Below, piece after piece: positions 19,057 through 27,843 of a stretch of 64,000 nt of DNA (position 1 is the stretch's first letter; each line of letters starts with the position of its first letter). A program made the translations under genes and the position numbers. This stretch comes from Winogradskyella alexanderae. GTDB taxonomy: Bacteria; Bacteroidota; Bacteroidia; Flavobacteriales; Flavobacteriaceae. Where the stretch lies: positions 682,001-746,000 of the forward strand of contig NZ_JAIUJR010000001.1 in NCBI RefSeq assembly GCF_020166335.1, in the 5' to 3' direction. Below the pieces are notes generated by a model. The model made no database searches, was not told where the DNA came from, and saw only the letters and a program-made list of their open reading frames with translations.

Positions 19057-22000
19057 TTACATATTTCTGAAAAGTTCTAGTCTTTCCCATTTGGTATTGA
19101 CTTCCTCTTGGGCTTCTTTGAGAAGTGCAGCACCAAGTTCTTCGTTGTCTTTGGCAACTCGTGTAAATCGAGTTTCATTATACATAAATTCTTCAATTGG
19201 TATACTTGGCTCTTTAGAATCTAATCTAAACTTCTTGCCTTTAGGTTTAGATGGGTCAAACCTGAATAAAGGCCAATAACCAGACTTAACAGCTTTTTCT
19301 TGATGTAATGCACCATCTTTTAAATCGTAGCCATGTTCCCCACAATGGGAATAAGCTACTATTAATGAAGGACCAGGATAAGCTTGAGCTTCTTCTATAG
19401 CCTTAAGGGTTTGAATATCTTTACTACCCATAGCCACTTGAGCTACATAAACGTTACCATAAGATATAGCTTGTAAGCCAAGGTTTTTTTTGCCTGTTCG
19501 TTTACCGGATACTGAGAATTTCGCACTTGCTCCCAATGGTGTAGCTTTAGAGGTTTGCCCTCCTGTATTAGAATATACTTCTGTATCTAGCACCATTATA
19601 TTGATATCCTCTCCAGATGCCAAAACATGATCTACACCACCATAGCCAATATCATAAGCCCATCCGTCTCCGCCAACAATCCATACAGATTTTCTGCGGA
19701 GGTATTCAGTTAATTGGCTCAGCTTTTTAGCTTTTTCTAAATGAGTTAGATCTAAAAGCTTCTCTTTTAATATAGCGAGGTCATCATCTTTCTGTTTTTT
19801 CTCAGCCTCTGTTTGCTCTGGATTATTAAGAATTGAATCAACCAATTCACTACTAACCTCTTTTTCCAATGATTTTAATAAATCAACAGCTATTTCCTGT
19901 TTCTTAGATAATGCCAATTTCATTCCTAAACCAAATTCAGCATTATCTTCAAATAGTGAATTTGCCCAAGCGGGTCCTCTTCCTTGTTTATTCTTTTTGT
20001 ATGGAGTCGTTGGTAAATTGCCACCATATATTGAAGAACATCCTGTTGCATTAGCTATTAGGATACTGTCACCATAAAGTTGAGTTAACATTTTAATGTA
20101 TGGTGTTTCGCCACATCCTGAACACGCTCCTGAAAATTCAAATAACGGTTCTAAGAATTGTGAACCCTTAACATTGGTTATTTGCAGTGCTGTTCTATCG
20201 TAATACGGAAGCTTAGTAAAATAGTCCCAATTGGTATTTTCCTTGTCTTCAACATCAAGTTTCTTCCTCATATTGATAGCTTTGAAATCTTCGATTTCTT
20301 TGCTTTCCGCTGGACATACAGCAACACATAAATCACAGCCGGTGCAATCTTCTGGTGAAACTTGCAATATGTAAGATTCAGTGGCACTTGTGAATGGTCT
20401 TCCTTTTGCCGCAACTGATTGTAATGATGAGGGGGCATCCGCTAATATGCTATTAGGAACAACTTTAGCTCGTATAGCTGCATGAGGACAAATAGCAACA
20501 CACTTATTACATTGTGTACACAGATTTATGTCGTCCCAAGTAGGTATAAAATCTGCAATACCTCTTTTTTCGTATTGTGTAGTTCCTGTTGGGAATGAAC
20601 CATCGACAGGGAAAGCACTCACTGGTAAATCATCTCCTTTTCCTGCAAGTATGTTGCCTAGTACTTCTTTTACAAATGGATCGTCTGTTCCAGTCATCAT
20701 AGGTTCTAATTCCTTATCGCTTGTAATAGTCTTAGGATATTTTACGCGTTGGAGATTACTAAGTGCCATATCAACGGCCTTAAAGTTCATCTGTACAATT
20801 TTATCTCCTTTGTGTGAATAGGACTTAACAATAGCATTTTTGATTTTTTCAATTGCCTCTTCTCTAGGTAAAACACCTGAAATAGCAAAGAAACATGTTT
20901 GTAAAACCGTATTGGTTCTTTTACCAAGGTTAGCTTTTTGAGCTACTTTTGAGGCATCAATGACATAGAATTCCAATTCGTTTTCGACAATTTCTTCTTG
21001 CATTTTTTGTGGGAGTCTATCCCAAATTTCTTCATTGGAGAATGGAGAGTTAAGCAAGAATGTACCACCCTTTTTGATATTTTTCAATATGTCATATTTC
21101 TCGATGAAGTTAAATTGATGACACGCAATAAAGTCTGCTTTGTGTATGAGATAAGTAGAAAAAATTGGTTCAGGTCCAAATCTTAAATGCGATACGGTCT
21201 GAGCACCTGCTTTTTTTGAATCATATACAAAATAGCCTTGAACATAGTTGTCCGTGGTCTCACCAATAATTTTAATAGAGTTTTTGTTAGCACCAACTGT
21301 ACCGTCAGAACCTAGACCATAAAACATACAATTGAAAGTAGATTTTACTGTTTTTAGGCGATTTCCAATTTCTAAACTTGTATTTGAAACATCGTCATTA
21401 ATACCAATGGTGAAATGATTTTTAGGGTTTTCTTTGTCCAATTCGTCATAAATAGCCTTAACCATTGCAGGGTCAAATTCTTTTGAAGATAAACCGTAAC
21501 GCCCACCTATAATTTTTGGTGTTTCCCTTGGGCTTTCAACAAAGGCTGAAACTACATCTAAGTATAATGGCTCGCCAGTACTTCCAGGTTCTTTTGTTCT
21601 ATCAAGAACAGCAACAGATTTTATAGTTTCCGGTAGTACACTAACAAAATGTTCTATAGAAAATGGTCTATATAATCGTACGATTAAGGCACCAACTTTC
21701 TCTCCATTTTTAACCATAGTATCAACTGCCTCCATAACTGGTCCTTGACCAGAACCCATTATTATGATTAGCTTTTCCGCTTCTGGATGTCCTATGTAAT
21801 CAAATAATTTGTACTGTCTTCCAGTATGTTTGTAAAACTCATTCATTGTTTCTTGAACTATTTCAGGAACTTTACTATAGTACTGATTGGCAGCTTCTCT
21901 AGCTTGGAAAAATACATCTGGATTCTGTGAAGTACCTCTCACCAAAGGATGGTCTGGATCCAAAGACCTTTTTTTATGCTCCATTACTTTATCGTCTGGA

Positions 22001-22590
22001 ACCATTGCTTCAATAATATCATCTGGAATTGAATCAATTTTAGAAATTTCATGAGATGTTCTGAAACCATCAAAAGCATTTAAAAAAGGAATTCTAGATT
22101 TTAATGTGGCAACTTGAGCGATTAATGCAAAATCTTGAGCTTCTTGAACAGAGCCACCAAATAAAATGGCAAATCCCGTTTGCCTTGTGGCCATTACATC
22201 CGAGTGATCTCCAAAAATAGACAGCGCATGAGTTGCTACTGTTCTTGCTGCCACATGAATAACCGAAGGTAATAACTCACCGGCTATTTTGTACATATTT
22301 GGAATCATCAATAATAATCCTTGCGATGCAGTGAACGTTGTTGTGAGAGCACCTGCCTGTAAAGAACCATGAATAGCTCCGGCAGCACCACCTTCACTCT
22401 GCATTTCTACAATTCTAGGAATGTTGCCCCAAATATTTTTTTGACCATTTGAACTAAATACGTCTACATGCTCACCCATTGGTGATGCTGGGGTTATTGG
22501 ATAAATAGCACAAACTTCATTTGTCTTATGAGCTATTCTAGCGACGGCCTCATTAGCATCACATATCAGTTTTGGAAATTTAGTTTTCAT
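19057..22590 (-). CDS. nifJ: Pyruvate:ferredoxin (flavodoxin) oxidoreductase
   Basis: 1177-residue single-chain enzyme that oxidises pyruvate to acetyl-CoA and CO2 with reduction of ferredoxin or flavodoxin; reversible in principle. Length and order of domains are standard. The dicluster ferredoxin domain holds CTQCNKCVAICP (about residue 690) and CTGCDLCVAVCP (about 748); the proximal cluster region has CSGCGETPY and ATGCSS; the thiamine-diphosphate/Mg site is GDGWAYDIGYGG (about 973). It lies 92 nt downstream of the ferredoxin gene on the same strand, so it is probably co-transcribed with it. Confidence 0.97.
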   Translation of the reverse strand: MKTKFPKLICDANEAVARIAHKTNEVCAIYPITPASPMGEHVDVFSSNGQKNIWGNIPRIVEMQSEGGAAGAIHGSLQAGALTTTFTASQGLLLMIPNMYKIAGELLPSVIHVAARTVATHALSIFGDHSDVMATRQTGFAILFGGSVQEAQDFALIAQVATLKSRIPFLNAFDGFRTSHEISKIDSIPDDIIEAMVPDDKVMEHKKRSLDPDHPLVRGTSQNPDVFFQAREAANQYYSKVPEIVQETMNEFYKHTGRQYKLFDYIGHPEAEKLIIIMGSGQGPVMEAVDTMVKNGEKVGALIVRLYRPFSIEHFVSVLPETIKSVAVLDRTKEPGSTGEPLYLDVVSAFVESPRETPKIIGGRYGLSSKEFDPAMVKAIYDELDKENPKNHFTIGINDDVSNTSLEIGNRLKTVKSTFNCMFYGLGSDGTVGANKNSIKIIGETTDNYVQGYFVYDSKKAGAQTVSHLRFGPEPIFSTYLIHKADFIACHQFNFIEKYDILKNIKKGGTFLLNSPFSNEEIWDRLPQKMQEEIVENELEFYVIDASKVAQKANLGKRTNTVLQTCFFAISGVLPREEAIEKIKNAIVKSYSHKGDKIVQMNFKAVDMALSNLQRVKYPKTITSDKELEPMMTGTDDPFVKEVLGNILAGKGDDLPVSAFPVDGSFPTGTTQYEKRGIADFIPTWDDINLCTQCNKCVAICPHAAIRAKVVPNSILADAPSSLQSVAAKGRPFTSATESYILQVSPEDCTGCDLCVAVCPAESKEIEDFKAINMRKKLDVEDKENTNWDYFTKLPYYDRTALQITNVKGSQFLEPLFEFSGACSGCGETPYIKMLTQLYGDSILIANATGCSSIYGGNLPTTPYKKNKQGRGPAWANSLFEDNAEFGLGMKLALSKKQEIAVDLLKSLEKEVSSELVDSILNNPEQTEAEKKQKDDDLAILKEKLLDLTHLEKAKKLSQLTEYLRRKSVWIVGGDGWAYDIGYGGVDHVLASGEDINIMVLDTEVYSNTGGQTSKATPLGASAKFSVSGKRTGKKNLGLQAISYGNVYVAQVAMGSKDIQTLKAIEEAQAYPGPSLIVAYSHCGEHGYDLKDGALHQEKAVKSGYWPLFRFDPSKPKGKKFRLDSKEPSIPIEEFMYNETRFTRVAKDNEELGAALLKEAQEEVNTKWERLELFRNM

Positions 22591-22681
22591 AATGCATAAA
22601 TTACTGTTAAGGCCATTCCCATAAGTACTTACAGGTGGTCTAAACGTTGTGAATTATATAAAACAGGGTTACTAGGCGTGT

Positions 22682-23032
22682 TTATTCGCCATGTAACCAT
22701 GCCTTTTTCTCTAATAGTTGTTCTTCCGTTTCCACATTATTGTCGTCATCTACACAACAATCAACAGGACAAACCGCAGCACATTGAGGTTCGTCATGGA
22801 ATCCTTTACATTCGGTACATTTTTCTGGTACGATATAGTAAAATTCATCTGATATTGGGTCGTTTTGAGCGTCTGCATCAATTTCTTCGCCGTTTAAGCC
22901 TGTTACTGTTCCGCTTAAGGCAGTCTCATCTGCATAGGACCATTCCTGATCTGGTTCATAAATTGCGTTGTTTGGACATTCTGAAATACAAGCATCACAG
23001 TTGATGCATTCGTCTGTAATAATAATAGCCAT
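22682..23032 (-). CDS. 2[4Fe-4S] ferredoxin, Alvin/YfhL-like, with acidic insert
   Basis: 116 residues. First cluster: Cys9, 12, 15, 19 followed by Pro. Second cluster: CTEC-x8-C-x3-CP, the spacing of the Allochromatium vinosum ferredoxin type, which has one very low-potential cluster. Between them is an acidic insert of roughly 45 residues, longer than in simple clostridial ferredoxins. It is the first gene before nifJ and divergent from korA, so it is the likely electron carrier linking both oxidoreductases to Rnf (inference). Confidence 0.92.
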   Translation of the reverse strand: MAIIITDECINCDACISECPNNAIYEPDQEWSYADETALSGTVTGLNGEEIDADAQNDPISDEFYYIVPEKCTECKGFHDEPQCAAVCPVDCCVDDDNNVETEEQLLEKKAWLHGE

Positions 23033-23060
23033 AGTTGCTTGATTTTACAATATTTGTTTT

Positions 23061-23068
23061 TAAAAGTA
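23061..23068 (-). promoter_or_regulatory. -7-like box for the ferredoxin-nifJ unit
   Basis: TACTTTTA on the minus strand, 7 of 8 positions of TAnnTTTG, exactly 22 nt from the operator at 23091-23104 and about 29 nt before the ferredoxin ATG. No TTG at the -33 distance. Confidence 0.5.
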
Positions 23069-23090
23069 ATCATTCCCTACTATTATTAAT

Positions 23091-23104
23091 ATGACAAAAA
23101 TCAT
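23091..23104. promoter_or_regulatory. CRP/FNR-type operator between ferredoxin and korA
   Basis: ATGACAAAAATCAT, an ATGA-N6-TCAT inverted repeat with the TGA-N6-TCA spacing of CRP/FNR-family sites. A -7-like box lies exactly 22 nt away on each side, one per divergent promoter. The same motif and spacing recur before rseC-rnf. Regulator identity is unknown. Confidence 0.6.
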
Positions 23105-23126
23105 GTTACATATTTGCTCGAGAAAC

Positions 23127-23134
23127 TATATTTG
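23127..23134 (+). promoter_or_regulatory. -7 box of korAB
   Basis: TATATTTG, full match to TAnnTTTG, 22 nt after the operator at 23091-23104 and about 50 nt before the korA ATG. No -33 TTG at usable spacing, as expected for an activator-dependent promoter. Confidence 0.6.
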
Positions 23135-23185
23135 ATAGTTCGGCAAATAGTCCGTTTTATTTATAAAAACTAGAAGGATTCAAAC

Positions 23186-25042
23186 ATGGATATGATTAAG
23201 AAAACGATGCAACCCGAAGTACTAGAAGCGGTTGTTATTAGGTTTGTTGGTGATTCCGGTGATGGAATGCAATTAACTGGAACCCAATTCTCAGATACCT
23301 CAGCAATGTTTGGGAACGACGTTGCAACATTTCCAAATTTCCCATCAGAAATTAGAGCGCCTCAAGGAAGTCTATATGGTGTTTCCGGTTTTCAAGTCCA
23401 TATAGGCAGTGTAGAAATTAGTACCCCAGGAGATGAGGTAGATTTATTGGTCGCGATGAATCCTGCTGGTTTAAAAACCAACTTGTATGCTGTAAAACCT
23501 GGGCAAACAATTATTGTAGATATTGATGCTTTTAATAAAAAGAACCTGCAGAAGGCACTGTACGAAACAAATCCACTTGAAGATGGTAGCCTACAGAACT
23601 ATAGAGTTATTGAAGTATCTATTTCATCATTAACCAAAGAAGCTTTAAAGGGCGTTGAAGGTTTGGATAACAAAAGCATAACCCGAAGCAAAAACATGTT
23701 TGCTCTGGGCATGGTTTATTGGATGTACCATAGATCTACCGAATATACCATAGCTTTCTTTGAAAAGAAATTTGCTGCAAAACCTGAATTAATCGAATCA
23801 AATACAAAAGCACTTAATGCGGGCTATTATTATGCTGAGACGCTTGAATTAATACCCAGTTCATATTCCATTTCTCCGGCAAAAATGCCGTCTGGCACTT
23901 ATAGGATCATAAGTGGAAATACAGCTACAGCTTGGGGCTTTTTGGCAGCCGCAGAAAAATCGGGCATAGAATTATTTTTAGGTTCGTATCCAATAACGCC
24001 AGCAACGGATATTTTACATGAGCTTGTAAAGCATAAGCATTTTGGAGTTAAAGCCTTTCAGGCAGAGGATGAAATTGCAGGAATCACATCGGCGATTGGC
24101 GCGTCATTTGCTGGTGATTTAGCTATTACAACTACTTCTGGTCCTGGCCTATCCCTAAAGGCAGAAGCGCTAGGGCTAGCCATGATGATAGAGTTACCTT
24201 TAGTTGTTGTGAACGTTCAACGTGGAGGCCCTTCAACGGGATTACCAACTAAAACAGAACAGTCTGATTTAATGCAAGCAATGTATGGAAGAAATGGTGA
24301 TAGCCCTGTTATAGTAATCGCCGCGAGTACTCCAGCAGATTGCTTTTTTTACGCTTATCAAGCTTCGAAATTAGCGCTAGAGCATATGACTCCGGTTATT
24401 CTATTAACAGATGGATATATCGCTAATGGATCTGAACCCTGGAAGATAAAAAGAGTTTCTGAAATGCCTGAAATTAAGAACAACAAGGTTACAGAAGTTG
24501 TTGAGAATTGGCATCCTTACAATAGAGACGAAAAAACACTTGCACGAAATTGGGCAATCCCTGGAACAAAAGGTTTGGAGCATAGAATAGGTGGTTTAGA
24601 AAAAGACAAAATTACGGGTAACGTTTCGTATGTTCCGGAGAATCATGAGTACATGACAAGAATAAGAGCTGAAAAGATTAAACGTGTTCAGAATTATATA
24701 CCCGATTTATTAACAGAGTATGCGGACTCTGGAGATTTACTGGTAGTTGGATGGGGAGGAACTTACGGAAGCTTGCATTCGGCCGTACAAAAACTGAACA
24801 GTCAAGGATTTGGAAATATCGGATATGCACACTTTAACTACATAAATCCTTTACCGAAAAATACAGAAGAAGTATTAAGTAAATTTAAGAGGATAATAGT
24901 TTGTGAATTAAACAATGGCCAGTTTGTACATGTCTTGCGTATGAATTTTGGTCATCTAAATTTCTTGCAGTTTAATAAAATTCAAGGATTACCTTTTGGT
25001 AATACAGAATTAATAAACAAGTTTAAACAATTACTAAGCTGA
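23186..25042 (+). CDS. korA: 2-oxoacid:ferredoxin oxidoreductase, fused gamma-alpha subunit
   Basis: 618 residues. The N-terminal ~200 residues are the gamma domain (RFVGDSGDGMQLTGTQF); the rest is the alpha (pyrimidine/core) domain with SYPITPATDILHEL, TTTSGPGLSLKAEALGLA and VNVQRGGPSTGLPTKTEQ. With KorB it forms a thiamine-dependent enzyme that most likely converts 2-oxoglutarate to succinyl-CoA with reduced ferredoxin. This type is usual in Bacteroidota, but substrate assignment is inference. It starts a two-gene operon with korB (2-nt gap). Confidence 0.92.
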   Translation: MDMIKKTMQPEVLEAVVIRFVGDSGDGMQLTGTQFSDTSAMFGNDVATFPNFPSEIRAPQGSLYGVSGFQVHIGSVEISTPGDEVDLLVAMNPAGLKTNLYAVKPGQTIIVDIDAFNKKNLQKALYETNPLEDGSLQNYRVIEVSISSLTKEALKGVEGLDNKSITRSKNMFALGMVYWMYHRSTEYTIAFFEKKFAAKPELIESNTKALNAGYYYAETLELIPSSYSISPAKMPSGTYRIISGNTATAWGFLAAAEKSGIELFLGSYPITPATDILHELVKHKHFGVKAFQAEDEIAGITSAIGASFAGDLAITTTSGPGLSLKAEALGLAMMIELPLVVVNVQRGGPSTGLPTKTEQSDLMQAMYGRNGDSPVIVIAASTPADCFFYAYQASKLALEHMTPVILLTDGYIANGSEPWKIKRVSEMPEIKNNKVTEVVENWHPYNRDEKTLARNWAIPGTKGLEHRIGGLEKDKITGNVSYVPENHEYMTRIRAEKIKRVQNYIPDLLTEYADSGDLLVVGWGGTYGSLHSAVQKLNSQGFGNIGYAHFNYINPLPKNTEEVLSKFKRIIVCELNNGQFVHVLRMNFGHLNFLQFNKIQGLPFGNTELINKFKQLLS

Positions 25043-25044
25043 TT

Positions 25045-26058
25045 ATGGAAAGTACAGTAGAAAAAAAATATACATTTAAGGACTTTGCGAGTGACCAAGA
25101 AGTAAGATGGTGTCCAGGATGTGACGACTACGTTATTTTGCGTTCTATGCAGAAGGCACTTCCAGAAATGGGTGTCAAGAAAGAAGATGTAGTTTTCATT
25201 TCTGGTATTGGCTGTTCCTCCCGTTTTCCATATTACATGGATACATATGGTATGCACGGCATTCATGGTAGAGCTCCAGCAATTGCTTCTGGAGTTAAAT
25301 TGGCTAATCCTGAACTAAGTGTTTGGGTAATGACAGGTGATGGTGATTCAATGGCCATTGGAGGCAATCATTTTATACATCTTTTACGACGAAATATCGA
25401 TCTGAATATCATACTCTTTAATAATGAGATTTATGGCTTAACAAAAGGACAGTTTTCTCCAACATCTACGGTAGGTCAAAAAACCAAATCGTCGCCTTAT
25501 GGAAATACGCAACCACCATTTCAGCCTGGTGAATTGGCTCTTGGGGCACAAGCAAGATTTTTTGCTAGAGTAGGAGGTAATACGCCAAAAGAAATGACAC
25601 AAATATTTATAGAGGCAGAAAAGTTTAATGGAACTGCTTTAGTTGAGATACTTCAAAATTGTGTCATTTTTAATGACGGATGCTTTTCAAACGTCACCGA
25701 TAAAAACAATAGAGAAGACAAGCAACTATTTGTTGAACATGGCAAACCTATGATTTTTGGGCAAAACAAAGACAAGGGCTTAGTTTTAAATGGATTAAAA
25801 TTAGAGGTTGCAACTATTGGCAAAAATGGGATAACAGAAGAGGATATTCTAGTACACGACGCGAAAGAAGAAAATCCTACTTTGCATAAAATGTTGGTTA
25901 GATTGGAGTATCCATTAGTTACAGGAATAATTAGAAGTTTTAATGATGTTACTCTAGAGGAGAGAGAAGATGCATTGACGGAAGAAGTTAAAGCAAATTC
26001 AAGTTTCACCAAAACGGATGATTTATTCTTTTCAGGAGAAATATATCAGGTGCATTGA
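25045..26058 (+). CDS. korB: 2-oxoacid:ferredoxin oxidoreductase, beta subunit
   Basis: 337 residues. Carries thiamine diphosphate and one 4Fe-4S cluster: WCPGCDDY and GIGCSSRFPYY supply Cys ligands; the TPP/Mg motif is GDGDSMAIGGNHFIHLLRRN, then NNEIYGLTKGQ. No separate ferredoxin-like delta subunit follows, so an external ferredoxin must accept the electrons. It ends 2 nt before the end of the convergent rnfA, with no room for a terminator. Confidence 0.93.
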   Translation: MESTVEKKYTFKDFASDQEVRWCPGCDDYVILRSMQKALPEMGVKKEDVVFISGIGCSSRFPYYMDTYGMHGIHGRAPAIASGVKLANPELSVWVMTGDGDSMAIGGNHFIHLLRRNIDLNIILFNNEIYGLTKGQFSPTSTVGQKTKSSPYGNTQPPFQPGELALGAQARFFARVGGNTPKEMTQIFIEAEKFNGTALVEILQNCVIFNDGCFSNVTDKNNREDKQLFVEHGKPMIFGQNKDKGLVLNGLKLEVATIGKNGITEEDILVHDAKEENPTLHKMLVRLEYPLVTGIIRSFNDVTLEEREDALTEEVKANSSFTKTDDLFFSGEIYQVH

Positions 26059-26060
26059 AG

Positions 26061-26636
26061 TTAAACTAGTGCAGCAAAACCAAGAAAAGCTAAGGACAAC
26101 AAACCCGCCACCAACAAATTAATTGGTACACCTTTCATTCCTTCAGGGATATTGGCCAATTCAAGTTGTTCTCTTATACTGGCAAATACTATTAATGCCA
26201 AGGCAAAACCTATTGAGTTAGAGACGGCAAAAAATACAGCCTTTAAAAGACTCGCGTCTTCGAGACCTAAAGCCAATATTGCCACACCCAGTACAGCACA
26301 ATTTGTTGTTATTAGGGGAAGAAAAACACCAAGTGCTTGATATAACGACGGACTGACTTTTTTTAGGATTATTTCTACCATTTGTACCAAGGCAGCTATG
26401 ACCAAAATGAAGGTTATAGTTCTTAAATAATCTAATCCTAGCGGTACCAGAATATATTCATTTAACAAGTAGGTAACTGTTGTGGCAATTGTCATAACGA
26501 ATAAAACAGCTCCTGACATACCAAAGGAGGTTGAAACTTTATTAGAAACACCTAAGAATGGGCAAATCCCTAAAAATTGTGATAACACTATATTGTTAAC
26601 AAAGACAGCTGCTATGAGTATAACTACATAATCCAT
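26061..26636 (-). CDS. rnfA: Rnf complex subunit A
   Basis: 191 residues, six transmembrane helices, with the family motif NNIVLSQFLGICPFLGVSNK near the N-terminus; membrane subunit related to NqrE. Conserved Cys lies in the half-membrane helices (LGICPFLG and TTNCAVLG), where a buried 2Fe-2S site is known for this pair of subunits. Last gene of the seven-gene operon; 2-nt gap from rnfE. Confidence 0.95.
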   Translation of the reverse strand: MDYVVILIAAVFVNNIVLSQFLGICPFLGVSNKVSTSFGMSGAVLFVMTIATTVTYLLNEYILVPLGLDYLRTITFILVIAALVQMVEIILKKVSPSLYQALGVFLPLITTNCAVLGVAILALGLEDASLLKAVFFAVSNSIGFALALIVFASIREQLELANIPEGMKGVPINLLVAGLLSLAFLGFAALV

Positions 26637-26638
26637 AA

Positions 26639-27244
26639 TTAACTAGTTTTTAATGTTAACCTATTAAAGACCAAAGAGAGATATGCTAGGGCAATAAAGG
26701 CTCCAGGAGGTAAAATAAAAAGAATAAAACTATTACTGTCTTCTGGAATAAATGACAGCCCAAAAAAGCTACCATTTCCTAAAATTTCGCGAACAGCACC
26801 TAGACTTGTTAATGCCAAAATAAATCCAATACCCATTCCTAAAGCATCAAATATTGAGGATTGTAAGTTGTTTTTAGATGCGAATGCTTCAGCTCTTCCA
26901 AGTATCAAACAGTTAACAACAATTAAAGGAATGAATATTCCTAGTTGTTCATATAGAAATGGTATGAAAGCTTCTAGAACCATTTCTACGATTGTGACAA
27001 AAGATGCAATTATTATTATGAACGCAGGAATCCGAACTTTGTTTGGAATCTGGGATTTGATCAATGAAACTACAATGTTTGACATTAATAGCACAAATAA
27101 TGTAGCAACACCCATCCCTAATCCATTAAATGCAGTAGATGTTACACCTAAAGTTGGGCACATACCCAGTAACATCACAAAAACAGGATTTTCTTTGATT
27201 ATCCCTTTCAGTAAATTTTGTTTTTGATCTAATTTTTTGGTCAT
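26639..27244 (-). CDS. rnfE: Rnf complex subunit E
   Basis: 201 residues, six transmembrane helices, homologous to RnfA and NqrD. Signatures: ENPVFVMLLGMCPTLGVTS at the N-terminus and the second Cys-containing turn VVNCLILGRAEAFAS. Pairs with RnfA in the membrane core. Confidence 0.95.
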   Translation of the reverse strand: MTKKLDQKQNLLKGIIKENPVFVMLLGMCPTLGVTSTAFNGLGMGVATLFVLLMSNIVVSLIKSQIPNKVRIPAFIIIIASFVTIVEMVLEAFIPFLYEQLGIFIPLIVVNCLILGRAEAFASKNNLQSSIFDALGMGIGFILALTSLGAVREILGNGSFFGLSFIPEDSNSFILFILPPGAFIALAYLSLVFNRLTLKTS

Positions 27245-27252
27245 CTTACAGA

Positions 27253-27843
27253 TTAATTTGGAGTATATTTTGTCAGATATGCCATGAATTCATCATAGGC
27301 CATTTTGAGAGATTCATTAAAAGCTCTGGTTGAAATAGTGGCTCCAGCAATGGCATCAACATCACCACCATCTTTAGAAACATCTAAATTGAAGACTGAT
27401 GGATTTTGACCTCTAAATTGTTTCAAAAAAGAGTTGTTTTTCAATTTTGTGCCTAGCCCAGGCGTTTCTTTTTGCTCAATAACTTCAATGTTTTGAATAC
27501 TACCGTCGGGTTTAAATCCTGCCATAATTTTAATCAACCCATTATACCCTTTATTTGAGTATCCAGATAATGCCGCTCCAATAAACTCATTGTTCTTATA
27601 AGCTGGATATATTTCTATGCTATCATTAAATTTTGAAGATGGGATTTTTATAACGTCCTCAATGGGATTATTGTCAAATTCTGGTAAGACCTGTTTTATG
27701 GCATTTATTTTTTTTTCAAGCCTTGCCTTTGCCTTTGGTTCTTGGGTAATATCATTTACATAGCCCAAAACAAATCCAGAAACTAGAGTTATCATAACAA
27801 GTGAAATGACCATTGTGGCAAATGTTGATTTCTTCTTAACCAT
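27253..27843 (-). CDS. rnfG: Rnf complex subunit G (FMN-binding)
   Basis: 196 residues. One N-terminal transmembrane helix, then an extracytoplasmic FMN-binding domain. The covalent flavin threonine is expected in AIAGATISTRAF, the S/T-GAT-x-S/T motif. Shares its first base with the end of rnfD, so translation is coupled. Confidence 0.94.
   Translation of the reverse strand: MVKKKSTFATMVISLVMITLVSGFVLGYVNDITQEPKAKARLEKKINAIKQVLPEFDNNPIEDVIKIPSSKFNDSIEIYPAYKNNEFIGAALSGYSNKGYNGLIKIMAGFKPDGSIQNIEVIEQKETPGLGTKLKNNSFLKQFRGQNPSVFNLDVSKDGGDVDAIAGATISTRAFNESLKMAYDEFMAYLTKYTPN

Noticed and set aside
19091-21186. Several plus-strand frames inside nifJ
   Set aside because: They are shadows of the long conserved nifJ frame, with no motifs or signals of their own.
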